A stretch of 64,000 bases of DNA from Tetracladium setigerum (taxonomy: Eukaryota > Ascomycota > Leotiomycetes > Helotiales). The stretch spans positions 3,260,556 to 3,324,555 of the forward strand of contig PZJY01000004.1 of NCBI GenBank assembly GCA_031472005.1, written 5' to 3'. The notes under the pieces are model-generated. The model was not told where the DNA came from, did no database searches, and was given only the letters and a program-made list of their open reading frames with translations. This document shows, one piece after another, positions 32,414 to 44,616 of the stretch. The position numbers and the translations under genes are program-made. Within the stretch, counting starts at the first letter, position 1; every line of letters begins with the position of its first letter.

Positions 32414-34126
32414 CTATCCGAAGGCAATCCAGTTCACGCCAGCTTGATAACAAACAGAGTCAGCCCACGAATTAGCAACCCACTTGAAGCCCTGCTCCGT
32501 GACCTTCTCCGCAGCAGCCGTAATACGCAAGTTACCACGCGAGTCCATGTCAATGAAGCTGAGCGCGACGAACACACGAGGAACTTTGGCAATGCCCTTA
32601 GCGAAAGTCACATTGGCTCCGTTATTCAGCTGCGCTGGGAACCAGTCTCTGTAATCGCGCGTAGACACAGCGCCGGACTGTACGTTAGTCTTGGTCGAAT
32701 CGTGAGCGAACCATGACGCCACAGCGCGGTAGATCTTGCTGTCGGCCCAGCCGTCGATGGTCAGGTCGAAGCCAGAAGTTGTGACATTCACGGCACGCGC
32801 CCATACGCGAATGTTGACGCCGGATTTGGTGTCGAGTGCCTTGAGCCACACGACTACCTTGGGTGGGGTGGAGAATCTTCCGGCTGCAAAGTTGCAGCGT
32901 TTGGTGTCCTTGCGGAAACGAGTCCCGCCTTCGACGACGAGCTGAGCGTCGGTGTTGATGTCGGGTCGGACTTCCAAGGTGTCAAACTCGCCAGCTGTTC
33001 AAGGAACAAAAAGTTCCCAGTCAGTATAGGTTCTTTAATCTGGTACGGTAGCTTGAAGGGTATGACTTACAATCAAATTGGGTTTCAGTCGGTGCAACCT
33101 CAAGCCATGTGGCGCCTGCGACATAAAGTTTCGTGTCGGCCCAGCTGTCGAGGTTGAGATCGAATCCTTTGTTGGTGATGGTGGTGGCGCTAGCTTGGAT
33201 ACGATAATTATTCGTACGTTCCATATCCAAGTGGCACAGGCCAACCGTAATCTTTGGCGCAACATCATAGGCCGGGTCGAACAGGACGGCACTTCTGTTA
33301 AGTGCCACTGGCGGGTACCATGGCCTCGTCTCCGTTGTGACGTATCTGCCATTGTTGCGGACACGGGCGGGGTACATCTTGCGGATGAGAGCTTTGTCAG
33401 ATGGGGACAGAGCGTAGTTGCTGTGTGTTCCTTTGCCGTCTTTTGTCCAGCTGGATGGGAATCCGTAGAGCATGATTGAATCGGGGTCGTAGGTGGTGTA
33501 GTCGTACTCCTCGGCGTTGACCTTTTTCAAAATATTGCTGTCTGTTTGTGCTCTGCCCCAGCCCTGCTTGGCCATATCAGTGTACACGACTTCGTCATTC
33601 CAGACAATTGTTACTGAAGGATTCTGGTGCTCATGAATGCACCCGAGAGCGTGGCCGAACTCGTGGATCACTGTGCGGGCATACTCTTGGTCGGGGGTGT
33701 TGTCATACAGCCAACCGTAGTTCATGGTTGGCTGGCCCTGGTCTGGGACATATCGCGATGCCTCTGTTCCTAGGTAAGACCACGATCCGTTATCTGGCCT
33801 GGTAACACCATCTTGTCCCCTGGTCGGCCAGAAGAATCCAATGCGGATGTCGGCGGCACCATCATCGACCCAGTCGAAGGAAACGTTGGCCACCTCCTCC
33901 CACAATTCGCCGAATACTTTGACCTTGTTCTTGACAGTGTCGTTTGGGGGTTGAGGAATCGGACCTTCAGGCGTGATCCGTTGGGCCATCGAGCCTCGCG
34001 CTTGACGGCAAGACTTGCCGGGAAACCAGGAGCTCCTGGGATCAGATTTCCAGGTGCAATTTGCACCGCATGGGGGAGAAACTCCTGGGTACAGATGAAG
34101 GGGACGTTTTGCTTGGTATCTGCCAT
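32414..34126 (-). CDS. astacin-type zinc metalloprotease with three H-type lectin domains (frameshifted)
   Basis: Predicted peptidase M12A joined to carbohydrate-binding modules. Exon 1 runs 34126-33071 and exon 2 32994-32414; the intron (GTAAGT, GAACAG) joins T|CT. The zinc motif H-E-F-G-H-A-L-G-C-I-H fits HExxHxxGxxH (33665-33633), and S-I-M-L-Y provides the Met-turn. Three repeats of about 70 residues follow, each with a V-x-V/A-L-x-x-x-D core, G-F-x-x-x-x-x-x-W-A-D and a final W, typical of H-type lectins that bind GalNAc-like sugars. The conserved W-P-N-G-S-R-L-x-V-R-F-L strand lies in the first 60 codons, but the rest continues only in another frame. The switch is in a run of five C (plus-strand G at 33946-33950). 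No signal peptide is visible. It is either a recent pseudogene or a one-base sequence error. Confidence 0.75.
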
Positions 34127-37100
34127 GACTTGTTTGGTGCTGCGGGTGCTTGATATGTTCTCAGGTCTGATTCGTAAGTATGATTGAGGAGATTATTATT
34201 CAAGATTGTTCGTTGATCGAAACTGAGAAATGCCAGCCTTCTTATAGACTTTCTTGCTCGGCAATAACGAAATTGAGGGCTCGCTATAATGGATTATCTG
34301 CGGGGTCAAAAACAATAGCGTTGTGTCAGTAAAGAACTGCCATTGCAACGTGCTTGAGGGGAGATCAGGTACGTCGTCACACTAACCTTCTTTTTGGCTA
34401 GTATTCAACCATTCTGCTTCAGCTTCTCGTGAGCTATCACTAAATTTCAAACCCGTCCACTTGCATACTTCAGCTACTCAATATCGAGAGTCTGAGAAGC
34501 TTCTCTTTGTCCTATAATAGTGCACATTCCTTGCACCACCTTTTGACCGCCTCAAACAGTAAAGCCAGTTTCTAGCTCTCACTCAGTCGGGCGTTTTCTC
34601 GCCAGCTGGACTATCTGTGTTCAGACATCCACAGGATGACAGACTGCAGCCATCGAGCGGGGAAATAATAAGGCGCTGCTAGGTGTCACTTTCTAATGGC
34701 TATAATGCAATGCCTCCCCAAGCAACTCTTTTGACTTTTGAAATATCTGTGGCAATTGGCCAGCCTAGTCACTTGACAGCCCGATGGCTTAAAGCTGTGT
34801 GAGAGCTCTCGCCTGAAATTTGTGGTGAATAACAGCAAAAAGCAAACATGTGCCAGCACTAGAATCAACTCTAGCGCGGGACGGGACAGACCGCTGAAGC
34901 CCCAGAACTTCAGCCCTGCGAGGCAAAAAGACAACATGAGATTCAGTAGACGCTGGAGATCTTGATGTTATGTAACGCAAAACTCGCCGGTGTCCGGCGC
35001 TAATGCAGCGTGTTAGTGGTGAAGAGCTTATGAGATTCGTTCAGCACAAGCAGGCGTTGCTTGGCACAATGTAATTCGCAAATATACAGGTACCACACTC
35101 AATACGAAAATGCAGGTTGTCCATTGCCGAAGGTTTTCGTACACATTTCTTTGACTTGCGTAGTGCTTACCGCAATTCCTCTTACAAATCCTCTTACTTG
35201 GTACTAGTATGTATATGAGGGAAGAGACAACAAGTCACAATTCCGCCATTGTGTTACGCTCTTGCCATTATCGGTTTAGATGTGAGAATGTTTTAGATGC
35301 GAGGAGGTTTAAGCTGTGCAAACGGTTTAAATGTGAGGACGCATTAGCATTTCTGTGGAGGTTTGTTGGGAGAGAGAGTGGAACTAAGTCATTAGAGCCC
35401 GTCTACCCCATGTCTCAAACTCTTAGTCAAACGGAGAATTAGAGAGAAATAAAAGCAATGGATGGAAGCGGTGGTGACCAGGGTACTCCCTCATCGCCCG
35501 TTTGCTGATCAGTCTCAATCTTTCATTCCTTGGCATGAGCCAACAGTTGAGCAATCGACTGGGTGCAATCAGACTCGTCATATTCAAGTAATGCAGTAAC
35601 AGAACTGGAAGTTCTAGCTTGTTCAAACTTCAATAGTGGGGAATGGCGTGCGTAGTTGCCTGCAATGAGCATTCTGGGTATTCTCCTTTGCGGGGTTCCT
35701 CGACGAAGACTCGTTCGTCCAATCCGATTGTTGGAGAGAGACGGCTTCTCGGCCTAGCTGCAGGTGTCGAGCAGAGTAATACGGGCAAGCTAGAAGCTCA
35801 GACAAATCGCACTCTGAGACCGACTTTCGCTGAAAACAGTAGACGAACTTGAGCTTTTTGTGGAGCAAGTATCAGCATCGTCCCTACCATCAGCAAAGCC
35901 GTCGAGAGCCTGGCTTTCCACCTCCTTAGTAACATCGAGGTCGCCATAGCCCGCAATTCCAGGCTTGGATTTGGAGTTCGCCTGAATGAGGTTGGCTTGG
36001 TTTATTTTTGGACTCGTGCATCTCGTGCATAGGAAACGCTGACTGTGAAAGATCAACAACGAGCAGGAGTCTTGCGTTGTCGACATTGTCGTTGCAGTTA
36101 TTGTCGTCTTGGTGCTCGGTGACAATATAAGTGGGAATCTTCCAAATTATACTCTATACCACCCGCGACATATGTCCGATTGTACTGCGTGGAGGATTGG
36201 ATTCGCTGATGGCTGTAAGATTGACCTCCCCAGAACAAGAGCTGCCAAGATTTCTGAAGAAGTTGAGATGCTAGGCGAGTTTATTGGCCTCCAAAAAAGT
36301 CTCATACCTTCGTCGAGACTCTCAATAAACGAGCCGGTGCTGAAAATCCCATCTGGTGGCCGCAGAAATGCAGAACGAATGCTCCATCACAGCGCCAAGT
36401 CTAGATCTGTGGTCCTCGTTCCTCCCCCACATCGCAGCTGAGCGCCAAAAATCCGGTAGGGTGATACAAGGTGATTGAGGATCGCGTTCGATTGGAAGGA
36501 TTTGCATGGCTCAGGCATGTCAGGTATAATCAGATTCTGTAGAAAGATCCGATTGATGATGCGCCAGAATCAGGTCGGCGAGGAGGGCTGGGGGGAAGCG
36601 AGCGGGAGGGAGTTGATATGGAAAGCGGCTGGCTGAGTAGGCTTGGAGAGCAGGAATGCCATGGTGATGGTGATGTTGATGATGTTGCTGAGACTGTTGA
36701 GTGAAGCCTGCTGTGCTGTGTTGGAGAGTGTGAAGTGTGAGTGTGAAGAGGGAGGAGGACGATGGAGAGGACTTGGCTCACACCTCGAGGTGGGTGATGG
36801 TCCGTGACAATGGGGGGCCTTTCCCAATTTGGTGCTCGCCTCCATCGCACAACCAGGAGGAGCGAAAAGTAAACGCTGTGGCAGGGCGTGTAAATAATAG
36901 TAATACAACAAAAAAAGAGAAATTTAAATATGGGAGCTGACTGTCCTCTTTCGTTTTTACTTCAGAATATATGGATTGCATGGATTTGTAGGAGTTTGAG
37001 AGGAGCTAGTAGCCGCTGGAAATAGTGTCTTTGACTGAACTTTCAAATATCATAATGTGCCTTCAAATTTGAGCTTTCGGATCTACGTTGGGTCGTGTCT

Positions 37101-37305
37101 TCTTGTGTCTAAATTCTATGTCTATAATCGTCGTTATGTACGCCAAAACACTCCTCGCTAAAGTTCTTCAGCACTTCCTCTCTCTCTCTCTCTCTCTCTC
37201 GTCTGGAGCGATCCAGTGCCTCGTATCGGTATGACCTCTTGTCATGTTCCCTTGGTCGATAATTCTTCTAATATTCATTTAACTTTCTCAAACAGTATCA
37301 ACCCC
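34127..37305. other. 3.2-kb gene-poor region
   Basis: No supported gene. Short open frames exist on both strands (for example minus 35790-36125, plus 36109-36441) without domains or splice partners. It includes imperfect repeats around GGTTTAGATGTGAG at 35,270-35,340 and a TC run at 37,177-37,201. It must contain the promoter of the metalloprotease. Confidence 0.4.
37177..37201 (+). repeat. TC microsatellite
   Basis: About 11-12 TC units, about 100 bp downstream of the sugar transporter stop codon. Confidence 0.9.
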
Positions 37306-39101
37306 TCAAACCTTCTCCCCATCACTCTCCTTACTCATAAATTCAATCTCCTTCGCCTTCTGCTCCGCCTTCCCCTTCTCAATCTCAGCAAAATCACCCT
37401 TCGCCAATAATTTTGACGCCCTCACAACCGACCTCGGCGAGCGGTTATCCCTGAACACCGCATTGATCTGCTCCAGACTCTGACCCATGGTTTCAGGGTA
37501 GAAGAAGTAGACGGATGCGGGGATACAGTAACTGATGGCGGTAAAAAGGATGAAGTATTTCCAGCCGATATTGGCGATGGCAACGGGAGTTACCATAATA
37601 ATTACAAAATTCCACAACCAGTGGTTCGCAGTTGAGATGGAGGCCATGCTGACACGGAGTTTGACGGGGGCTACTTCGGCGCAGTAGAGGAAGTTGGCGC
37701 CGAGGAAGCCAATGGGGACGAAGAAGTTGTACTAGAGGATCAATTGTGTTAGTAATGAAAGCTAAGTTCAAAAGATCGGAGAGGCTAACCATGTAGATGA
37801 AGAAACAGCTTGCGATTTGAGCGGATTTGTTGCTGCTTGGGAAAGAGGTTGAGATGGTGAGGGCGAGCATGCAACTTCCCATACTGTACAAATGTTAAAT
37901 CAATTGACGGGATATTGCGGGGAACTGGGAGACGTACCCAAAACCACTGAACATAAAGAGAGCGCGACGGCCATATCGGTCAATAGTGAAGAATGCGATG
38001 AACGATGACAAGAATTTCCAAGTCAAAGCACCTCCAGTGAGAATTCTCGTCAACTGGCTGCTCAACTTGAGATTTTGTTGGAAGATCACTGGCGCATAGA
38101 CGGATATGAGATTGCTGCCGGACATCTGCTGATAAAATTGCAACAAGATGCACAAGCAGAAGCGATAGAAAAGCTGATCCGGGCTTGGCGAGAAGATATC
38201 CATCATGTTCATGGGCTTTGTTGAAGATTCCTCAAGAGAGTACTGAATCCCCTCAATCTCGGCGGTGACCATGTGATCATCTTCCGGAAGATCCTTGAGA
38301 ACGGCGAGATTTCTTCGGCCTTCTTCAACGCGACCAACGAGGACAAGCCAGCGAGGAGATTCGGGCATGAGAAAGATGCTGGCCATGAGGATCGCCGAGA
38401 AGAAAGTTGGGATGGCGAGGGGAATTCGCCAGGAGACGGAGCCGGTTTTGATTTGGAAGAAGCCAAGATTGATCCAGGCTTCGAGAGTGTAACCAAATCT
38501 ATGTCGAATAATCAGCATTGTTTTTCATCTCTTGTCATACTTTCAAGAGTAAGTTTAAGTGACATACGTGATAAACAATCCGTCAAGAACAACATGTTTT
38601 CCACGATTGGCAGCAGAACTACACTCAGCCTGCCAAACTGGAACAGTAGCGCTCAGAATACCAATGCCGAGACCAATAATAGTTCTTCCGACAATGAATT
38701 GCGCCAAGTGGAAAGAGCTGCAGCAAATCGCCTCGCCGATGAAAGTCATGGCTGCGGCGGCGAAGATGTTCTTGCGACGGCCGAAGAAATCACCAGTATA
38801 CATGCAGGAAAGAGCACCGACGAGAGCGCCGAGGACGAAGGTACCAACGACGACACCTTGGATGGTGGCATTGTGAGACTTGAGAGCACCGGTTGTGGTA
38901 GTGGTGTCAATCTCTGGGAATGTTTCGGTCCAGTCTTTCAACTTGAGAGAGATTCTTAGTAAAGAACTCGATGTTGTGGGAGAGGGCACTTACCGATAGC
39001 AGTCCTCCAACACCAGCCTGGTTATATCCAAAGAGGATGAAACTCGGTGCCACGATGAAGGCAATCTGAGCCACCGAGAGTTTATGTCCTCGAAGTCCCA
39101 T
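37306..39101 (-). CDS. MFS sugar transporter
   Basis: Plasma-membrane hexose/sugar:H+ symporter, 12 membrane segments, 520 aa. Exons 39101-38994, 38941-38568, 38498-37938, 37883-37790 and 37731-37306 all close in phase. Family motifs are in order: F-G-Y-x-Q-A-x-x-G-G at TM1, D-x-x-G-R-R-K after TM2, G-R-x-x-x-G-x-G-x-G in TM4, P-E-S-P-R-W-L in the central loop, Q-Q-M-S-G in TM7, D-x-x-G-R-R between TM8 and TM9, and P-E-T-M-G-x-S-L-E at the end (PETKG-like). The substrate is unknown; relatives carry glucose, quinate, lactose or pentoses. The tail is rich in K and E. Confidence 0.93.
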
Positions 39102-41887
39102 TTTGAAGAGAGGTGGTGGGTTAGAGAGGCGGTTGTTGAGGGTGCCAAGATTGGTTCGTAGAACTCAAAGTATCTTGGATGAAAGAAGGAAGAGTTGAGC
39201 AGGAAGACGTTTGGGGTATCAGCATATATATGCGTGAGGGACTTTTTCGCTTTTAATGGGGACTTCCACTTCTGCTGGGGACTCGAGGACCCCATAGATA
39301 AATCTGTGGGCAACCCCGTGAGGGGAACATAACAACCCACACTCCATCACCAGGACTAATATCGATACGTTACCTCAAGCCCCAACAAGATAGCCTATAA
39401 AGAATGCTAATTAAAGCATGCGGAGATAATTTACATCTAAGCCGTGTCGGGTTCACCGCTGCCGACAAAGTTACCTCGCCATCATGACGACAACAGCGTG
39501 GACTCGAAGAGCTCGAATCGCGGGAGTCGACCTTCCTGGTAGGTCAGCAAGTGTTTTACTACTGGCTGAAACGATTCTCGTAGCTTTTTTGTAACGGACA
39601 GGAAAGTTTTCTAGCGCCAGTCGCCTTCAGGTGGAGAAAGGGAGCTGTGTGACCGAATCTTACAAACAGAGAGGTGGAGTGCTGGTTCCTGAATTCTATC
39701 AAAGACCCGCATTTTGCGTTTGTACCGGTGATACATGACAGAGCAAACGCCGGTTCCGCAAGTGTTGGTTGGACCAGGAAATGGTAAGTTCGTGATGGTG
39801 CTTCCGTCAAATTATCTTCCTCATCCACCTCCTCCTCTTTCTCCAGAAGCATATCGCGCTGTTGTTTCCCGTGGGGAGCGGGAATCTCACCGGTACTTGA
39901 TGCTGGGGGAATGTTCGGACGTGCACCAACTTCAACAATTGTAATACCCTTCTGGTGATACTCGTGAAGACGTTTATTTTCACACTCAAGAGAGAAACAT
40001 CAAAAGAAGACAGTCGTTGAATCAAGGCGATGGTGGCGGCCCTGCCGCTGGTGGTCAATCTTCAGCCAAGACTCGACCGCCCAATTAGCGAGAGTGAGTA
40101 TCGGATGCCAATCCCTTAGCCTACCGCCATCGTCTTGGAAGCAGAAGCTTACTTTGAAGTAAGACTTTTGAACTCAATTTGACATCCTTGGTTTTCATAG
40201 ACGGCCTTTCTGATATGAGTATACTCTCGAGAATGGCGGCGTCTTCACTCGACAGAAAGCTCTCGAGTGTGTTCAGTCTGATCGCTTTCGCTGAAGCATT
40301 GATCAGAGATTTCGGGCCTGTCCTCGAGTAATTGGATCATGGAAAATACCCGCTGTTTCTTATCCTGTCTCCTCCTCGTGGAGTCAGCACTTGAGAATTG
40401 TGTTTTGATTCAATTCGCGCACAAGCCTTTATGAGACCAGTTCACCCAGATATTGTGGCGCTCAGAGCGTCATTCTTCGTCAAGTGGATGCCGACGGGGG
40501 CGAAACCGGGATAAACGGCCGATAAACGCGCTATGTGCCCGAAAGACCCGGCCGTGCTTGACTCGTTGACTGACCAGTGAACTGATCCATCAAAACAGTA
40601 CTGAATTTAGTCTCCTGTCCAAGAGCTAGGACGGAAATACGGAACAGATCTCAAACCTAATTTCAATAATGAAATGAATATATATGTTGTCATTCCCAGC
40701 CGGGAGTCTGTTATGAAAGTCCCTCTTCCAAAAAAAATTCCTGTCACAGGAGCACTGATGTTTGGATTGGTAGGTTTGTAATGTTGCATACAGAGGCTGA
40801 GGAGAAGTCATAGCTGTGGCATTTATCAACGTATAATTGCAAATATGCAACGACCACCCTTGCGATGCTCCGTAGATTGCTTTGATCTATTTGAGATCTA
40901 TTCAGAACTAAATGTGGTGCGAGAAGGATCTCATGTACATCCCGTAAGATTTATGAAATCACTATTTTGTTTTATGCGCAAAAGTAGCAATGAGGCTTCA
41001 GTTCCTGATAGATTGTAACCCTCTATCGTCGTTACTATCACGGTGTCAAGAGCAAGCACGAAATCTGTTGGCTACACTAACGTAACGCTCAATTCACATG
41101 AAAGGAGACAGCACTGTTACGTCCAAATAGGTGTACTATTTACGTACTTGTGATGTCTGGAGAGCCAGGTCCAAGGGAGCTGGAACCTGCTCTCTACTAA
41201 GGTAAAGCTAGCTAGTGCGATTCACTTGGTCACGTGCTGCCGTGCCACTATCGTGATTCACCTGTAAACGCGGTACGCGTATACCAACAAAATCTTTTCC
41301 AGCTTTCCAAATTCTAAAGCTGGAGGGCAATTCCACCCTTCCTATATTAAAAGTTCATGGCTGTTGGATTACATTGTTTCCAATTCTGATCAGCTAGGTT
41401 CTCGGAACCAAAAATGTGATTGTTGTAGTTTTATGCATAGCGGAAGTCACGCCATCGACCGTTGCTCGCTTTAACAAACGAGAGGGGTTCCAGGAGGTCT
41501 TCTTATTTAGATGATGGATCTTTCAAATGAGACCTGGGCTTGTAAGAATACTGAGTCTAGTGATTTGTTTGATATGACATATTTGGATTATCGCGTTCTT
41601 TGTCTACCGATTTTGCAAATAAATTTTACTGGTACTAGATTTTGTATTTGGGATGGGTTGTGGATTACTCCGTATTTCCCAGATATTTACTAAGATTGTT
41701 CTTCCCGGAGATTGTAGTTGGGATCGAGAAATGCACAAACTGGTCACTGAACTGAGGAAGAAATACAACCAGGGCTGTCAATAGATGAATGGATAAACAA
41801 TAAGGAGTAGAGCATCTTTGTTGCCTCGATGTACAGTACGGGCATTTATCCTCTGATTGAAATCTCTCCACGTCTTCTCTACCCTAC
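39102..41887. other. 2.8-kb intergenic region
   Basis: AT-rich and without a supported gene. A plus-strand frame (39735-39944) and overlapping minus frames show no domain. It holds the sugar transporter promoter and the ALDH 3' region. Confidence 0.4.
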
Positions 41888-43845
41888 CTAGTCTCTCCAA
41901 GTAACTGTCTTCGTAACCAAAAACTCTTCCAAACCCTCCGTTGCATTAAAACGACCCCATCCGCTATTCTTAACGCCTCCATGAGGAAGAACAGGCTCAT
42001 CGTGAACAGTCATGCTGTTGATATGTACGGCCCTGTAAAAAGTAAAATCGGGGTTAGCACAATAACATCAAATGATACCTCTCTCTGGCACATGGAGACA
42101 GAGTTTTCGCTTCCGCAGTTGGACTTGAACTGAACATACCCGCTTTCCAATCTTTTCGCAATCCTCAAACCCTTCCTCAAATCCTCCGTAAACACCGCAG
42201 CAGAAAGTCCATAACCACCTCGGTTGGCAATTTCAATTGCTTCTTCATCGCTTTCGACAATCATGCATGCTGCGAGTGGCGCAAAGGCTTCTTCTTGCCA
42301 GACTGGCATTGATTCGGTGACGTCTGTTAGGATTGTGGGCGTTATGTTGATACTTTTGTCTGTTGAATTGATGTTGGTGGTTGTAGTCCCGTGGTCTGGG
42401 CTATCTGGGAGAGGACCGTTGAGGATGTGTGAGCCGGAGGAGACGGAGGAGGAGATTAGATTCTCGACTCTGGCTTTGGATGATGCTGATACGAGATGAG
42501 GTGGTGGTGCGTCGGATGGTTTGGAGAGGGCATCTTTGAGGGTGGAGAGGAAGGTGGAGGCGATGGAGCTGTGAATAAGGATCCTGTCGGTGGACATGCA
42601 GATTTGACCGGACTATTTTGGTTTACCTTAGCATCAACTCCGGAAATACTCCCGCCTCCAAATTGAACGGCCAAGTATGTAATTTTGAATGGATATCGGG
42701 AAAGAGAGGGATTGTACTCACACCTATAAAAACACCAGCAATAATCTCCGGTATAGCAACACTCAAATTGGCATCCTCACAAACAATAGCACTGTTCTTC
42801 CCTCCTAACTCCATCAAACACGGCTTCAAATTCTCGCCACAAACTCTCGCAATCTTTCTCCCTACCGCTGTACTACCAGTGAAGTTAACCTTGCGAACAG
42901 CAGGATGCTCAATCATGACTTTGACAACTTCAGCAGCGTCTGATGGACGACATGAGATGATGTTTAGACATCCGGCTGGGAGACCGGCTTCTTGAAACGC
43001 TAGACCGAGGACGTGGTAGCAGCGAGGAGAGAGTTCAGATGATTTGATGATGGTGGTGTTGCCGGCTGCGAGAGCACATGCTGCTGAGCGGATGCCGAAG
43101 ACGTAGGGTGCGTTCCTATGGATTGCGGGTTAGGCATGGTTCATTTTGTTCTTGAATACTTTATTTATTTCTGGGAGTTCAGGTGTGATTTTGTTCTGAG
43201 AAATAGACGAACTTACCAAGGCACAATTCCCAGAATCACTCCCATCGGTTCTTTCCAAACCATCGCACTATATCATACGATCAGGTTAGTCAGAAGCTCT
43301 GCTCACAATCTCATAAAACCGGTCCCTTCCATGTTTTAATGAATCCCAACCTCATCTCAGTTCATCCCTCAAGCCTAGAAACCAGAATACAAAGAAACAA
43401 CAAAAACAAACCTCTTCCCCACCTCCTCCACCACCGGCACCCTCCCACAAACGCCCGTAATCCTCCCCGCCACATCCCTCAACATCCTCACACTCAAAGG
43501 CCCAACAAAATACAAACTCGTTCCCACATCCGCACCCATCTCACTCCTCATAATCTCCGCATTTCTCTCCAGATCCCTCTCGAGGATATCCGCCGCTTTG
43601 AGCAAGATATCTCGACGTTCCGAGGGCTTGGTGGCCGACCAGGATGGAAAGGCCGATGCCGCGGAGTTGACGGCGAGGATGGCGTCAGTTGGAGTGGCGG
43701 AGGAGACGTTCCAGATTGTGGTGCTAGTGAGGGGGGAGATGACGGGGAAGGTTGTGGAGGAGTGGTGGGAGGTGTTGTTTATGAGGGAGGGGATGGTGGG
43801 GATGTCTGGAGATGATTCTGAGATATTGCCGGTGGAAGTAGCCAT
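41888..43845 (-). CDS. NAD(P)-dependent aldehyde dehydrogenase, aromatic aldehyde type
   Basis: Oxidises aldehydes to acids. Exons 43845-43412, 43267-43217, 43115-42722, 42612-42140 and 42032-41888 give 498 aa, the usual ALDH length. Conserved features: I-V-P-W-N-A-P active-site lid with the catalytic Asn, the NAD loop N-F-T-G-S-T-A-V-G, M-E-L-G-G-K with the general base Glu, S-G-Q-I-C with nucleophile Cys ~298, and E-E-x-F-A-P. The S-G-Q-I-C-M-S-T-D and H-D-E-P-x-L-P-H-G-G-V-K-x-S-G-W-G-R-F patterns resemble vanillin/salicylaldehyde dehydrogenases. An upstream in-frame ATG at 43917 is possible, but the 43845 start fits family length better. Confidence 0.92.
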
Positions 43846-44616
43846 GATTTTCAAAGGAAAAGCGATATGGGGCGAGTGAGAATGAAGTGGATTAAAATTG
43901 ACAGAGGGAGAAATCAAGAACTGAAAAGGGTGTGATTTTCAGAAGTGTTGTCGTTGATGAGTTGAGGAGGGGAGAGTGGGGTCAAACTCTTGTACCTGCA
44001 GGGATATTTTTCCGCTGTGTGTAAATATCCATACTAGTCTCGAAATAGAAGGTAAACAAACCACTCGAATACACATCTTAGAACGCAAAAGCAAAATCTT
44101 GAGGATGATACTGCGTTGTAAGAAAATGTGTTTGGAAGGAGACGTGGTTGAAGCCGGAGTAAATATGGTGGGATTTGTTTTTAGCGAATGCCAGATTTGC
44201 ACAATCGCAAAGTTCAGTGATTACGACTCGGTTGAAGTAAGCGATCAGCTGACGGTCGTATAATTATGTGACTACTTTCTTGAAATTGTTGGATAGAAAA
44301 GGTGTTGGCTACGATGAAGGGGATTTAGAATACGGTAATCCTTCTTTGCCAGTCCAGTACAAAAACGAAATTGGAACAGACAACTTAAAACAACGAGCGG
44401 CAGGAAAAATTAAGTTTTGAGAGAACGTAAAGAAACAGATATTCTGTTCTATCATTGGAGACGATTCTAAGATTGATTCTGAGCTCTAAATGTCTAAAAT
44501 AGTGTATTACGTATGAGAGTATTTTGTACAAGTGCGGAGATGCAAGAAATCTGACGAAGACGGTCAGATTTTCAAGAGAAGAAAGAAGAAAAGCAGAGAG
44601 AGATTGCTGCACTTGC
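43846..44616. other. intergenic spacer
   Basis: 770 bp between two genes on the same strand; ALDH promoter expected. Nothing recognised. Confidence 0.4.

Noticed and set aside
33021..33989. Metalloprotease starting at the ATG at 33989
   Set aside because: This start would discard the conserved W-P-N-G-S strand encoded just upstream in the other frame; a frameshift explains the data better.
36109..36441. 110-codon plus-strand frame in the 34-37 kb gap
   Set aside because: No recognisable domain or splice signals; composition not distinctive.
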